From assembly GCA_017517845.1 (NCBI GenBank), contig JAFWXW010000006.1, positions 1 to 64,000 of the forward strand: a stretch of DNA of 64,000 nt, in the 5' to 3' direction. The notes beneath the pieces are model-generated. The model was not told where the DNA came from. It saw only the letters and a program-made list of their open reading frames with translations, and did no database searches. The stretch is from Paludibacteraceae bacterium. GTDB lineage: Bacteria > Bacteroidota > Bacteroidia > Bacteroidales > Paludibacteraceae. Position numbers and translations under genes: made by a program. Positions 34,021 through 43,991 of the stretch are shown here, in pieces. The stretch's first letter is position 1; each line of letters opens with the position of its first letter.

Positions 34021-35367
34021 ATGGAAGAGATAAAAATTAACTTCAAGAGAAAGATTTATGATACCATGCTTAAATGGAAACAAGAGCGTAATGGTGATAC
34101 TGTGTTGCTTATACAAGGAGCTCGTCGTATTGGTAAATCAACCATAGCAGAAGAATTTGCAAAAAATGAATATAAGTCTTATATCCTTATAGATTTCTCA
34201 AAGGTATCTAAGGAGGTAAGAGATTTGTTTAATGATATCTCAGATCTTAATTATCTATTCCTTAGATTGCAATTTATTTTTCAAACTCAACTACACGAGA
34301 GAGAGTCTGTTATTATTTTTGACGAAGTACAGCTTCAGCCATTAGCACGACAAGCAATTAAGCATCTTGTAAAAGATCATAGATACGACTATATAGAGAC
34401 AGGTTCTTTAATATCTGTAAAATCTAAAAGTAAGAATATAATTATTCCAAGTGAAGAAACAAAAGTGGATATGTATCCCATGGATTATGAAGAATTTAGA
34501 TGGGCATTAGGTGATACTACAACAATTCCTTTGTTGCGTTCTGCTTTTGAAAATAAAACTCCGCTAGGAGATGCTGTTCATCGTAAACTTATGAAGGATT
34601 TTCGTCTTTATATGCTTGTAGGAGGTATGCCTCAGGCTGTAGTTGCATATATAAAGACTAATAATTTTACTGCAGTAGATTTGGCTAAACGTGATATTAT
34701 TTCTTTATACGAAGAAGATTTCGGAAAGATAGATGAATCGGGTAGAGCAAAAGCTATGTATGACACAATTCCTGCGCAATTAAGTAGCAATACTATGCGT
34801 TATCAAATTAGTAAAGCTATACCAGAGGAAAGACTAGAGCGAATTGTTAATATCCTTAAGGATATGGATGACTCTAAAACTGTGAATATAGCATATCATT
34901 GCGATGACCCAAATGTGGGATTGGCTTTGACAAAAAATCAAGAATGTTTCAAGATGTATGCATCAGATACTGGTCTTTTTGTTACTCTAGCTTTTATGGA
35001 TAATGAAATTACGGAAAATGTAATTTATGAAAAACTTCTTAATGATAAATTAAGCACAAATTTGGGTTATGTATATGAGAATGTAATAGCTCAAATGCTA
35101 AGAGCAACAGGTAAGAATTTGTTTTATCATACTATTCCGTATGCAGAAGGAAAGAAATATTATGAAATAGATTTCTTGATTACTGATAAACATAAAATAT
35201 CACCTATTGAAGTGAAATCTTCAGGTTATAAAACTCATAAATCATTAGATGAATTTTGTACTAAATTCTCTGAACGTGTAATGAACAAATATTTAATATA
35301 TACCAAGGACTATAAACGTGAAAATGGAGTGGATTATATTCCAGTTTATATGACAATGTTTTTATAG
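34021..35367 (+). CDS. AAA ATPase with DUF4143 C-terminal domain
   Basis: This protein of about 448 residues has Walker A at residues 33-41 (GARRIGKST) and Walker B at 97-103 (VIIFDEV). After a middle region, the C-terminal DUF4143 domain ends with a pattern like a PD-(D/E)xK nuclease core (EIDFLI ... ISPIEVKSS). These stand-alone ATPases are very common in gut Bacteroidales, often in many copies, and their function is unknown. I chose the start from the promoter position. It is a solitary gene with its own repeat-studded promoter. Confidence 0.85.
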   Translation: MEEIKINFKRKIYDTMLKWKQERNGDTVLLIQGARRIGKSTIAEEFAKNEYKSYILIDFSKVSKEVRDLFNDISDLNYLFLRLQFIFQTQLHERESVIIFDEVQLQPLARQAIKHLVKDHRYDYIETGSLISVKSKSKNIIIPSEETKVDMYPMDYEEFRWALGDTTTIPLLRSAFENKTPLGDAVHRKLMKDFRLYMLVGGMPQAVVAYIKTNNFTAVDLAKRDIISLYEEDFGKIDESGRAKAMYDTIPAQLSSNTMRYQISKAIPEERLERIVNILKDMDDSKTVNIAYHCDDPNVGLALTKNQECFKMYASDTGLFVTLAFMDNEITENVIYEKLLNDKLSTNLGYVYENVIAQMLRATGKNLFYHTIPYAEGKKYYEIDFLITDKHKISPIEVKSSGYKTHKSLDEFCTKFSERVMNKYLIYTKDYKRENGVDYIPVYMTMFL

Positions 35368-35402
35368 TATAAAAAACTATCCTAATTAATTTTTAATTCT
35401 AA

Positions 35403-37796
35403 ATGAAAGTAATATTAGCAGAAAAACCTTCGGTAGCAAAAGATATAGCCAGAGTATTGGGAGTGAAAACAAAGAAAGACGGCTATATGGAGGGCAATGG
35501 GTATCAGGTAACTTGGGCATTCGGACACTTAATTTCACTAGCAGATCCAGGTGTCTATGGCTATGAAAAGTGGCTAAAAGAAGACCTACCTATGTTGCCT
35601 TCATTCTTCATATACAAACCTACAGAAGACGAAGGGGCGAAGAAGCAACTAGACACTATAGAAAGACTTTTTAATGAAGCAGATAGCCTAATCTGTGCCA
35701 CTGACGCTGGTCGTGAGGGTGAGGCAATATTCCGTTACATTTACAACGATAGTAAATGTAATAAACCATTTGAACGACTTTGGATTTCGTCAATGACCGA
35801 CGAAGCCATATTAGAAGGCTTTGCAAATCTAAAACCAGGCAGTGAGTATGACAACCTATACTTCTCTGCACGTAGTCGCAACGAGGCAGATTGGCTTGTG
35901 GGAATGAATGCTACACGTGCACTTACTCTCGCTTCTCGTAGCAAAAAAGCTCTTTCGCTTGGTCGTGTGCAAACCCCAACCCTAGCACTTATCTGTAAGC
36001 GTTGGAAAGAACACACCGACTTCAATCCAGAACCATTCTATACCGTTGAAACACAACTTTTTGCTGAAAACCAAAGCTTTGTGGCACGTTATCCAGAGCG
36101 TTTTATGCAAAAAGAAAAGGCAGAAGCTTTGGCAGAACTTATCACACCAACAGTTACTGTTGTAGATAAGCAAATAAAACAAAAACAAGAAAAAGCTCCG
36201 CTTCCTTTTGACCTTACTTCGCTACAAGCAGAAGTCAACAGACGCTTCAATCTGGGTGCTCAACAAACCCTAGATATAGTTCAGGCACTTTACGAACGTC
36301 ATAAAATGCTAACATATCCACGTACAGGTAGTCGATATCTTGGTGATGATATGCTCTCAGAAGTGCAAAAGAAATTAGGGAATTTAAAAGAAAATGATTT
36401 TGGAAAATCATATCTTTCTGCTATTGAAACACTAGAAAAAGGCAAACTCAACAAGGCATGTTTCGATAGCAAACAACTTACAGACCACCATGCTATTATT
36501 CCTACCTTTCAGAATATGAAATCATATTCTACACTCACAAAGGAGGAAAAGAATATCTACGAAATGGTTTGTAAACAGCTTGTTATGGCACTTCTTCCTG
36601 TTTGTAAAAAAGAAGTTCTTTCATACAAGTTTCATTTCTCAGACGACAAGGAACTTCTAGAAGCATCTGGAACAAAGATAAAAGAGGCTGGTTGGCGAAT
36701 GGTGTTGGACAAGGATGTGCCTACTGCAGAAGATGCCGAGGCAGAAGACGAACAGTCTCTTCCAAATCTTAAACTTCAAGATATAGTTGATGTGCAGGAG
36801 AAGTGCATCAAAGAAGGTATGACCAAAAAGCCAGCCCTAATGACAGAAGCCACGCTCCTTAAAGCAATGGAAACTGCAGGTCGCCAACTAGACGATCCAG
36901 AAGCAGTACAAGCAATGAAAGATTGTGGTCTTGGCACTCCAGCCACTCGTGCCAATATAATAGAGACACTTTATAAACGCAACTATATAGTTAAGGAAAA
37001 GAATAAACTTATTCCTACCGAATTAGGTTATCAAGTATATGAACTAACCAAAGAACTTCCTATAGGCAATCCATCACTAACTGGCGAGTGGGAAAAAAAA
37101 CTCAATCTAATGGCTAAAGGAGAGTATGAGTCTGATATTTTCTATAACGAGATTCTTGCCTTTACAAAAGAAGAAACTGCACATATCCTTTCTACGGGAG
37201 AACAAGTACAAACACAAGTCTTGGACGGAGTTCGTTGCCCTGTATGTGGAGAAAGGTTAAAGGAACTGCCCAAAGGGTGGGGGTGTGTTGGTTTCAAAAC
37301 CAATGGATGTAAGTTTGTTTTATGGAAAGAAATGGCGGGTAAAACCCTTACAGAAAAACACCTACGCCAAATAGTAGAGAAAGGTAAAACTGAGGTTATA
37401 AAAGGGTTTAAGAGTAAAAAAGGCACAGACTTTGATGCTCGTGTCAAATATAGCCCAGAAGAAAGCAGAATGGTATTTGACTTTACCCCAGAAGAAATCG
37501 GAGAATGTCCTATTTGTGGAAAAGACATTATAGAAGGCAAACGTGGTTTTGGTTGTAGCGGATATAAAGAAGGTTGTAAATTTGTTTTATGGAAAGAAAA
37601 ATCTGGCAAAATAATTACACTTTCGCAAGCACAACGCCTACTAAAGGGTGAAACTATTGCACTGAAAGGTTTCACTGCAGAAGACGGCACTACATTTGAT
37701 TCCAAAATTAAGTTAGTTCCAACAGAAGACCCTGCAAACCCATATAAAGTGGATTTTGTAAAAACAGAAAAGAAGTCTAAAAAGAAATCTGATTAA
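35403..37796 (+). CDS. topB: DNA topoisomerase III
   Basis: This 797-residue type IA topoisomerase relaxes and decatenates DNA. The TOPRIM domain is at the N-terminus (ILAEKPSVAKDIA, DAGREGEAIFRY), the active-site tyrosine lies near residue 302 (TYPRTGSRYL), and two C-terminal zinc-ribbon modules are present (CPVCGERL ... and CPICGKDI ...). TopB is often carried by conjugative elements, but no transfer genes are near, and murI overlaps its 3' end by four bases. Confidence 0.95.
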   Translation: MKVILAEKPSVAKDIARVLGVKTKKDGYMEGNGYQVTWAFGHLISLADPGVYGYEKWLKEDLPMLPSFFIYKPTEDEGAKKQLDTIERLFNEADSLICATDAGREGEAIFRYIYNDSKCNKPFERLWISSMTDEAILEGFANLKPGSEYDNLYFSARSRNEADWLVGMNATRALTLASRSKKALSLGRVQTPTLALICKRWKEHTDFNPEPFYTVETQLFAENQSFVARYPERFMQKEKAEALAELITPTVTVVDKQIKQKQEKAPLPFDLTSLQAEVNRRFNLGAQQTLDIVQALYERHKMLTYPRTGSRYLGDDMLSEVQKKLGNLKENDFGKSYLSAIETLEKGKLNKACFDSKQLTDHHAIIPTFQNMKSYSTLTKEEKNIYEMVCKQLVMALLPVCKKEVLSYKFHFSDDKELLEASGTKIKEAGWRMVLDKDVPTAEDAEAEDEQSLPNLKLQDIVDVQEKCIKEGMTKKPALMTEATLLKAMETAGRQLDDPEAVQAMKDCGLGTPATRANIIETLYKRNYIVKEKNKLIPTELGYQVYELTKELPIGNPSLTGEWEKKLNLMAKGEYESDIFYNEILAFTKEETAHILSTGEQVQTQVLDGVRCPVCGERLKELPKGWGCVGFKTNGCKFVLWKEMAGKTLTEKHLRQIVEKGKTEVIKGFKSKKGTDFDARVKYSPEESRMVFDFTPEEIGECPICGKDIIEGKRGFGCSGYKEGCKFVLWKEKSGKIITLSQAQRLLKGETIALKGFTAEDGTTFDSKIKLVPTEDPANPYKVDFVKTEKKSKKKSD

Positions 37797-38608
37797 AGAG
37801 TGATATGATTTGCCTCTATATTGGTTTGTAGAAATGTAGAGGCAGATTTTTTAAACTTATCCACAGATTCGGTGGTGTAAAATGTGCATTCGCCATTTTT
37901 ACTAAGTTTAGTTTCCATTTCTGGGTGTCTAAGAAGATAATCCTTTAGCCTATCGGCAATAATAGGACCCTGAGAAATAATTTGCACGTGTTCCCCCACG
38001 TGCTTTTTTATTTTATCTACAAGAAGAGGATAGTGAGTGCAAGCCAACACTAAAGTGTCAATTTTAGGATCAGCACTTAAAAGTTTGTTGATATATTTTT
38101 CTACGAAATAATCAGCCCCGTCAGAAAGGTGTTCGCCATTTTCTATAAGTGGCACCCACATAGGACAAGCCTGTCCAGTAACAACAATCTTAGGAAAAAG
38201 TTTGTTTATTTCAATAGGATAAGAACCAGACTGAATAGTACCCTCTGTGCCAAGAAGTCCCACATGATTTGTTTTGGTAAAATCTCCTATCTTCTCAGCA
38301 GTGGGGCGTATCACGCCTAATACTCTTTTGTTTGGAGCAATAAGTGGCAGGTCTTTTTGTTGAATTGTGCGTAGAGCCTTTGCAGACGCAGTATTGCATG
38401 CAAGTATTACTAAATCACAATCAAGTTCAAAAAGTTTTTTTACACATTCAAGTGTGTATTGATACACAACTTCAAAAGAACGTGTACCGTATGGAGTACG
38501 GGCATTATCGCCCAAGTAAACATAATCGTACTCAGGCAATAATGCTCGGAATTTTTCTAATATTGTTAAACCTCCGTAGCCAGAATCAAATACACCTATT
38601 CGAGCCAT
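37793..38608 (-). CDS. murI: Glutamate racemase
   Basis: This 271-residue enzyme makes D-glutamate for peptidoglycan. Both catalytic cysteines are visible (LACNTASAKA and LACTHYPLL), as are the N-terminal GVFDSGYGGLTIL and YLGDNARTPYG. It is the last gene of the porG-uppS-bamA-skp-skp block and converges on topB with a four-base overlap and no terminator. Confidence 0.96.
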   Translation of the reverse strand: MARIGVFDSGYGGLTILEKFRALLPEYDYVYLGDNARTPYGTRSFEVVYQYTLECVKKLFELDCDLVILACNTASAKALRTIQQKDLPLIAPNKRVLGVIRPTAEKIGDFTKTNHVGLLGTEGTIQSGSYPIEINKLFPKIVVTGQACPMWVPLIENGEHLSDGADYFVEKYINKLLSADPKIDTLVLACTHYPLLVDKIKKHVGEHVQIISQGPIIADRLKDYLLRHPEMETKLSKNGECTFYTTESVDKFKKSASTFLQTNIEANHITL

Positions 38609-38625
38609 TGAGATGTTTAATAAAA

Positions 38626-39132
38626 TTATTGCAAGTTAAGTGCTTTTTTGATAAGTGGCAATACGTTATCTGCATTAGGAGAAACGTATGGTACTTGATT
38701 TGCAGCGTTGTCTATAATGTATGTGAAATTATTTTCGTCACCTACTTTCTTAATAGCTTGATTAATTTTGGTAACTATAGGTAACATTAATTCTTGTTGT
38801 TTTTTCTTAATGTTATTTTCTGCATTAACAGCAAACTCTTGAATAGATTGTTGAAGACGAGCCAATTCAGTTTCTTTGTATTGTCTGATAGCAGCGTCTA
38901 ATGTTTCTGCTGTAGATGTGTATTCTTGATATTTCTTTTCAAACTCTTCTTGAAGTTTTTTAGCCTCAGTTTGATATTTTAAGTTCATATTTTCTAATTC
39001 GGTCATGGCAGCATTATACTCTGGCATAATGGTGATAACCTCTTGTGAATTAAAAACACCAACTTTTAAAGAACCTTGAGCCATTACTGTGAATGGAAGG
39101 CACATAAGTAAAGCAATAATAATCTTTTTCAT
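38626..39132 (-). CDS. OmpH/Skp-family periplasmic chaperone, second copy
   Basis: This 168-residue protein has a signal peptide (MKKIIIALLMCLPFTVMAQ) and a long coiled coil (YNAAMTELENMNLKYQTEAK, then QQSIQEFAVNAENNIKKKQQ), the tentacle fold of Skp. It shields unfolded outer-membrane proteins before BamA folds them. It follows a paralogue by 32 bases. Confidence 0.9.
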   Translation of the reverse strand: MKKIIIALLMCLPFTVMAQGSLKVGVFNSQEVITIMPEYNAAMTELENMNLKYQTEAKKLQEEFEKKYQEYTSTAETLDAAIRQYKETELARLQQSIQEFAVNAENNIKKKQQELMLPIVTKINQAIKKVGDENNFTYIIDNAANQVPYVSPNADNVLPLIKKALNLQ

Positions 39133-39164
39133 CTTTATATAATTTATTTGTTTTTTTATTCTAT

Positions 39165-39680
39165 TTATTTCGCATATCCTAATTTTGTCAATACTTCATC
39201 ACTAATATCCACTGCAGGGTTGGCAAAAAGGATGCTTGGTGAAGAAGCTCTATCATCTACACGCATATAATCTTTTGCTTCTGCAATGTCTTTGATAGCA
39301 TTATAAATTTCTTCTTGAATAGGTTTCATAAGACTTTCACGTTTCTTGTAAAGTTCACCATCGTTTCCGAAATATTTACGTTTTAAGTCTTTTACTTGTG
39401 TCTCTTTATCTACTATTTCTTGTGCTCTTTCTTTCTTTTGTTCGTCAGAAAGTAGAACCATTTCAGATTGGTAGTTTTTATAAAGAGTTTGTATTTCTGT
39501 ATTTAGAGCAGAAATTTCTTTTTCCCATTTTTTAGAGCATTGTTCTATTTGTTGTGTAGCAGATTCGTATGCAGGAATGTTTTTTAAGATATATTCCATA
39601 TCTACTAAAGCCCATTTTTGTGCCATTGTGCTAGAAAATGCACCCAAAGCAACAATTGTTAATAATAGAATCTTTTTCAT
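39165..39680 (-). CDS. OmpH/Skp-family periplasmic chaperone, first copy
   Basis: This 171-residue paralogue has a signal peptide (MKKILLLTIVALGAFSSTMAQ) and a charged coiled coil (SKKWEKEISALNTEIQTLYK, KERAQEIVDKETQVKDLKRK). Two tandem Skp genes after bamA are usual in Bacteroidales. A 23-bp hairpin lies between bamA and this gene. Confidence 0.9.
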   Translation of the reverse strand: MKKILLLTIVALGAFSSTMAQKWALVDMEYILKNIPAYESATQQIEQCSKKWEKEISALNTEIQTLYKNYQSEMVLLSDEQKKERAQEIVDKETQVKDLKRKYFGNDGELYKKRESLMKPIQEEIYNAIKDIAEAKDYMRVDDRASSPSILFANPAVDISDEVLTKLGYAK

Positions 39681-39746
39681 ATTAATTTGTTTTTATAAGT
39701 TGTTTTCTCAGTTGTTTAGACGATGTTTATGTGTATAGGTTTAAAA

Positions 39747-39795
39747 GTAATAGGGCAAGAGTTCTAAATGAAATTTAGAACTCTTGTCCTATTAC
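39747..39795. promoter_or_regulatory. 23-bp hairpin across the bamA stop codon
   Basis: Bases 39747-39769 pair with 39773-39795 at 22 of 23 positions around a three-base loop. The right arm encodes the last codons of BamA (VIGQEF and stop), so the coding end is mirrored downstream. No long T-run follows on the minus strand, so partial termination or mRNA processing before skp is more likely than full termination. Confidence 0.7.
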
Positions 39796-42363
39796 AAAGT
39801 GGAACTGACTACCACTAACCACACCATTAACTTTGTCAAATCCGTATGCCCAGTCCACACCAAGAAGACCAAACATAGGCATATAAACACGCAGACCAAC
39901 ACCAGCAGACTTTTTAAGGTCTAGAGGGTTATAATCTCTATAGTCTCTCCAACAGTTACCAGCTTCTGCAAATGCCAATACCCAAACCATGGTACTTTCT
40001 CTCATAACAATAGGGTACCTTAATTCTATACTAAATCTATTATAGATATTACCAGCTTGACCACCATCATCATAATATGGAGTTAATGAACCATTTGCGT
40101 AACCACGAAGTGCTACAGTTTCTGTTGCGTATGTACTACTATAACCACTCATACCATCACCACCTACCCAGAAAGTTTCAAATGGAGAACGTTTATGAAT
40201 ATTATAATAACCCAAGAAACCAAATTCAGCACGACCCATAAGTACAAGTTTGTTATCCTTTGTAAGTGGGAAGAAGAATTTAGATTTGAATTTTACTTTG
40301 TAATACTCAATCCATTTATATTTTTCTTGCATAGTGGCATTTTCGTAATCTATTCCGTCCCATGCTGAATATGGAGGTGTTAGTGCCACAGAAAGTGAAA
40401 TTTCTGAACCTCTACTAGGATAAATAGGTTGGTCTAGTGAGTTTCGTTGTAATACTGCTGATATATTAAAGTTATTAGCTATACCATCGGTTAATGCAAA
40501 ATAGGTCCAGTTGCTTAGGTTGTAGTTTAAGTATGCTATTTGACCATACAAGGTGAAATAGTCATCTGGCCAATTAAGTCTAGTGCCTAAACCTGCAGTA
40601 ATACCTAATGTTTTAATATACTTATCTGGGTCATAATCGTATGAATACCAAGAGTTGTCACCATAGTATGTATTACTATAGGCAGAACTATAAGTGCTAC
40701 TTACACCAGATTGTATAGAATAATATGCAGAAAAACTAAATGTATTAGGTCTTTTTCCACCAAGCCAAGGTTCTGTAAATGACAAACTATATGCTTGATA
40801 ATACATACCATTAGTTTGAGCACTGATAGAAAGAGTTTGGCCATCACCCTGTGGTAGAGGACGATATTTCTTAAAGTTAAATAGGTTTCTTAATGAGAAA
40901 TTGGTGAATTTTAGTCGAACAATACCTACCACACCTGTTTGCCCCCAACCTGCAGAAAGCTCTATTTGGTCATTACGTTTTGATTCTAATACGTATGTTA
41001 AATCCACTGTGCCATTTTCTGGGTCAGGAACAGTTTTTATATCCATTTTACCTGGTTCTGCAGAGAAGTGACCTGTGGCTGCAAGCTCACGCATAGAACG
41101 CATAATGTCAGATTTGCTGAATAAGTCACCTGGTTTAGTTCTTAACTCGCGTCTAACAACTTGTTCATAAAGATATTCACTACCTTCGATATTCACTCTA
41201 TTAATAGTAGCTTGGCGACCTTCTATTATACGTATTTCTAAATCTATAGAATCCTTATAGATATTGGTTTCTACTGTTTGAAGATTAAAGAAAAGGTAAC
41301 CATTATCTAAATATAGATTACTAACACAGTCATCATCTATGTTTAGTCTTTCGTCAAGTTTTTTTTGGTTATATACATCACCTTTCTTAAAACCTAAAAC
41401 AAGATTCAAATATTCAGTATTATAAACGGTATTGCCTATCCAGTTTATATTCCTGATTTTATATTGTTGTCCTTCGTTTAGTTTAATATATACGTTTACA
41501 TATTTCTTCTTATCCGTACTCTTAACAGTGTCTGCATAAACACTATCTAGTAGAATTTCTGCATCTCTATAGCCCAATTCGTTATATTTATCTATAAGTA
41601 GGATTTTATCATTTTTATATTCCTTAGGAATAAATTTTTTACTCCTAAATATATTCATAAAATTATGGCTATCATTTGTTTTCTTCATGGCTCTGTCCAA
41701 TTTCTTCTTAGAAACTTGCTCGTTGCCTTCAAAAATCAAATTATTAACCTTAGTCTTAGAACCCTTTTCTATTCTAATATCTACTATGGTTTCAGAACCT
41801 TCTTCTTCTCTAGGAGTAATAGAAGACTTAACGTAGTAATAACCTTTGTCTTGATAATAATTGGTGATAAATCTTTTAGCTTTGTCTATGGAATAAGGTG
41901 TTAATTGCCCACCTTTACTTATTCCCATTCCTTTTTCTATTTCTTCTATTTCTTTTTTCTTGGCTCCAATGAAATTTATCTGGGAAATTTTAGGGCGTTG
42001 ATCTAGGTGAATATTTAACCATACATCACGACCTCTAATGGCAGCAATTTCTACTCTAACATCCTTAAAAAGACCTTGTTTCCAGAATCTTTTTACAACA
42101 TTTGAAATATCATCACTAGGAATGGTTATTTTTTCTCCCTTTTTTAGACCAGAATAGCCTATAAGAACGTAATCTTCATAGTTATTTTTACCAGAAGTAG
42201 TAATTTCTGATATGGTATATTCTTGTGGATGAGAGTAATTTATCTCTGGAATATCGTTGCCAGAGATAATGTCTGCAGATTCCACTACGTCCTGAGCCAC
42301 TATATTAACAATAGCTAGAACTAGAAGCAGGTTTGTAAATATGATTCTCAAATATGAATTCAT
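39775..42363 (-). CDS. bamA: Outer-membrane protein assembly factor BamA
   Basis: This 862-residue protein folds and inserts beta-barrel proteins. A signal peptide leads into five POTRA-like repeats (about residues 50-460; for example GAKKKEIEEIEKGM, FEGNEQVSKKKLDRAM, WIGNTVYNTEYLN, IEGSEYLYEQVVRR). The Omp85 barrel follows, ending in an aromatic beta-signal (FHFVIGQEF). It starts 7 bases after uppS. Confidence 0.96.
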   Translation of the reverse strand: MNSYLRIIFTNLLLVLAIVNIVAQDVVESADIISGNDIPEINYSHPQEYTISEITTSGKNNYEDYVLIGYSGLKKGEKITIPSDDISNVVKRFWKQGLFKDVRVEIAAIRGRDVWLNIHLDQRPKISQINFIGAKKKEIEEIEKGMGISKGGQLTPYSIDKAKRFITNYYQDKGYYYVKSSITPREEEGSETIVDIRIEKGSKTKVNNLIFEGNEQVSKKKLDRAMKKTNDSHNFMNIFRSKKFIPKEYKNDKILLIDKYNELGYRDAEILLDSVYADTVKSTDKKKYVNVYIKLNEGQQYKIRNINWIGNTVYNTEYLNLVLGFKKGDVYNQKKLDERLNIDDDCVSNLYLDNGYLFFNLQTVETNIYKDSIDLEIRIIEGRQATINRVNIEGSEYLYEQVVRRELRTKPGDLFSKSDIMRSMRELAATGHFSAEPGKMDIKTVPDPENGTVDLTYVLESKRNDQIELSAGWGQTGVVGIVRLKFTNFSLRNLFNFKKYRPLPQGDGQTLSISAQTNGMYYQAYSLSFTEPWLGGKRPNTFSFSAYYSIQSGVSSTYSSAYSNTYYGDNSWYSYDYDPDKYIKTLGITAGLGTRLNWPDDYFTLYGQIAYLNYNLSNWTYFALTDGIANNFNISAVLQRNSLDQPIYPSRGSEISLSVALTPPYSAWDGIDYENATMQEKYKWIEYYKVKFKSKFFFPLTKDNKLVLMGRAEFGFLGYYNIHKRSPFETFWVGGDGMSGYSSTYATETVALRGYANGSLTPYYDDGGQAGNIYNRFSIELRYPIVMRESTMVWVLAFAEAGNCWRDYRDYNPLDLKKSAGVGLRVYMPMFGLLGVDWAYGFDKVNGVVSGSQFHFVIGQEF

Positions 42364-42370
42364 TCCCTGC

Positions 42371-43117
42371 TTATTTGTTTATTTGTTCGCTAGTTTTACC
42401 GAAACGGCGTTCTCTAGACTGATAGTTTACAATAGCCTTATATAAGTCCTCTTTTTGGAAATCTGGCCATAGTACATCTGTAAAGTATAATTCACTATAT
42501 GCTATTTGCCATAGTAAGAAATTACTAATTCTATATTCACCGCTTGTTCTGATTAAAAGTTCAGGATCAGGAATATTTTTTGTGCACATATAGTTAGAAA
42601 TAAGTTCTTCAGTTATTTCTTCTTTTTTTATTATACCTTGTGCTATGTCATTTGCTATATCTTGAGTTGCTTTTGTGATTTCCCAACGAGAAGAATAACT
42701 CAAAGCCAATATTAATGTTAAGCCTGTATTGTTTTCTGTGGTTTTAATGCAGGCTTGAAGTCTTTTATTAACGTCTTCTGGCATACGTGAAGAATCACCG
42801 ATGCTTAGAAGCCTAACATTATTTTTATTTAGGGTAGGGGTCTCTGCTTCAATGGTTTGAATAAGTAATTTCATTAAACCATTAACTTCGTCTTGAGGAC
42901 GATTCCAGTTTTCTGTAGAAAAGGCATATAGTGTAAGGTACTTTAATCCTAATTCTGCAGACGCTTCGGTTACGGCTCTAACAGAACTAACACCATTATT
43001 ATGACCAAATAAACGTAGTTTTCCTTGTTTCTTAGCCCAACGGCCATTGCCGTCCATAATTATTGCAACGTGTGAAGGTAAATTTTCTAAGTTTATTTGT
43101 TCTTTGAAATTATTCAT
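42371..43117 (-). CDS. uppS: Undecaprenyl diphosphate synthase
   Basis: This 248-residue enzyme makes the C55 lipid carrier for peptidoglycan and O-antigen. Motifs: HVAIIMDGNGRWAKK, FSTENWNRP and RTSGEYRISNFLLWQIAYSE with TDVLWPDF. I chose the ATG at 43117 (MNNFKEQ), one base after the porG stop, instead of an earlier in-frame start within porG. Confidence 0.95.
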   Translation of the reverse strand: MNNFKEQINLENLPSHVAIIMDGNGRWAKKQGKLRLFGHNNGVSSVRAVTEASAELGLKYLTLYAFSTENWNRPQDEVNGLMKLLIQTIEAETPTLNKNNVRLLSIGDSSRMPEDVNKRLQACIKTTENNTGLTLILALSYSSRWEITKATQDIANDIAQGIIKKEEITEELISNYMCTKNIPDPELLIRTSGEYRISNFLLWQIAYSELYFTDVLWPDFQKEDLYKAIVNYQSRERRFGKTSEQINK

Positions 43118-43118
43118 A

Positions 43119-43826
43119 TTATCTACAAAATTTTTTAGTGTCAAACAAGTTGACAGATAATGATATATTAGCTAGAGAATAAAAGTCTGTATCCAAAAAT
43201 CCAACCTTAGGTGAACCTGTTGGATTATTTAATATTTTGTTATTTTCATTGGTAACATCAAACTTGTCTGTAAAAAGTTTATTAATACTCCATTGTATTC
43301 CCAATGTTAATCTTTTATTTATCTTCCATTTGCCACCTATTGCAAAAGGAATGGAAAATTCATACATACTAGAACCACCATAAATGTCATTGTAGGCACA
43401 TAAACCTAAGCCTAGTAGAATATATGGTGTGGCATCAAATTTTGATTTGTAATAACTATTTTCGCCTATATCAAAAAAGTTGAATTCTACAGCTGCTTGA
43501 ATATCAACAAATCCTCTCTCAAAGCGAGCATATTCCTGTCCGTTTGGCAAGATATAACCGAAATCTCTAGTATCTCCCTCTACTTTTGCGTAGTTTACAT
43601 CTAGTTTTACTGCCCATCTAGTATCGATATTATATCTATAGAATGCACCAGCAGTCCATTTAGGCCTATTAAAAGGAGTGATGTGATTGGCATCTCCTAA
43701 ATAAAATGCAGTCCCACCAGATAGTCCTAATTCGTGGTTGTATTCTGCATGACAAACTCCACAGCATAAACACATAAGAGAGAGAATTATGTAAATTCTC
43801 TTATGGTTACCTTTATTTAATTTCAT
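43119..43826 (-). CDS. porG: Type IX secretion system protein PorG (DUF6089-like)
   Basis: This 235-residue outer-membrane protein has a signal peptide (IYIILSLMCLCCGVCHA) and an eight-strand-like small barrel (LGLSGGTAFYLGDAN, WAVKLDVNYAKVEGD, ATPYILLGLGLCAY). In Porphyromonas, PorG sits directly upstream of uppS and bamA, as here, and links the outer membrane to the PorK/PorN ring. Family and neighbourhood agree, so the call is firm. Confidence 0.85.
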   Translation of the reverse strand: MKLNKGNHKRIYIILSLMCLCCGVCHAEYNHELGLSGGTAFYLGDANHITPFNRPKWTAGAFYRYNIDTRWAVKLDVNYAKVEGDTRDFGYILPNGQEYARFERGFVDIQAAVEFNFFDIGENSYYKSKFDATPYILLGLGLCAYNDIYGGSSMYEFSIPFAIGGKWKINKRLTLGIQWSINKLFTDKFDVTNENNKILNNPTGSPKVGFLDTDFYSLANISLSVNLFDTKKFCR

Positions 43827-43888
43827 AATCTAATATAAGTGAATAGCGTAGAGTTTTATCAATAATATTCTTACTATAATTTATCTTG

Positions 43889-43896
43889 CAAATATA
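43889..43896 (-). promoter_or_regulatory. -7 element for the porG operon
   Basis: On the minus strand these bases read TATATTTG, 63 bases before the porG start. No TTTG box is seen at the expected distance. Confidence 0.5.
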
Positions 43897-43991
43897 GTGA
43901 ATATCTTTATTTTAACGGGTATATCAGTCGCAAATAATGCAATGATAAATCATAAAAAAATAAAAAATATGCTATTCTACGCTATAACAAA

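Noticed and set aside
35403-37796. topB as a sign of an integrative conjugative element
   Set aside because: No transfer, mobilisation or integrase genes are nearby and the flanking genes are chromosomal housekeeping genes.
43119-43137. Match to the Fic operator motif (AAATTTTGTAGATAATATG on the minus strand) before uppS
   Set aside because: A single copy inside the end of porG coding sequence, with no array or promoter; likely chance in AT-rich DNA.
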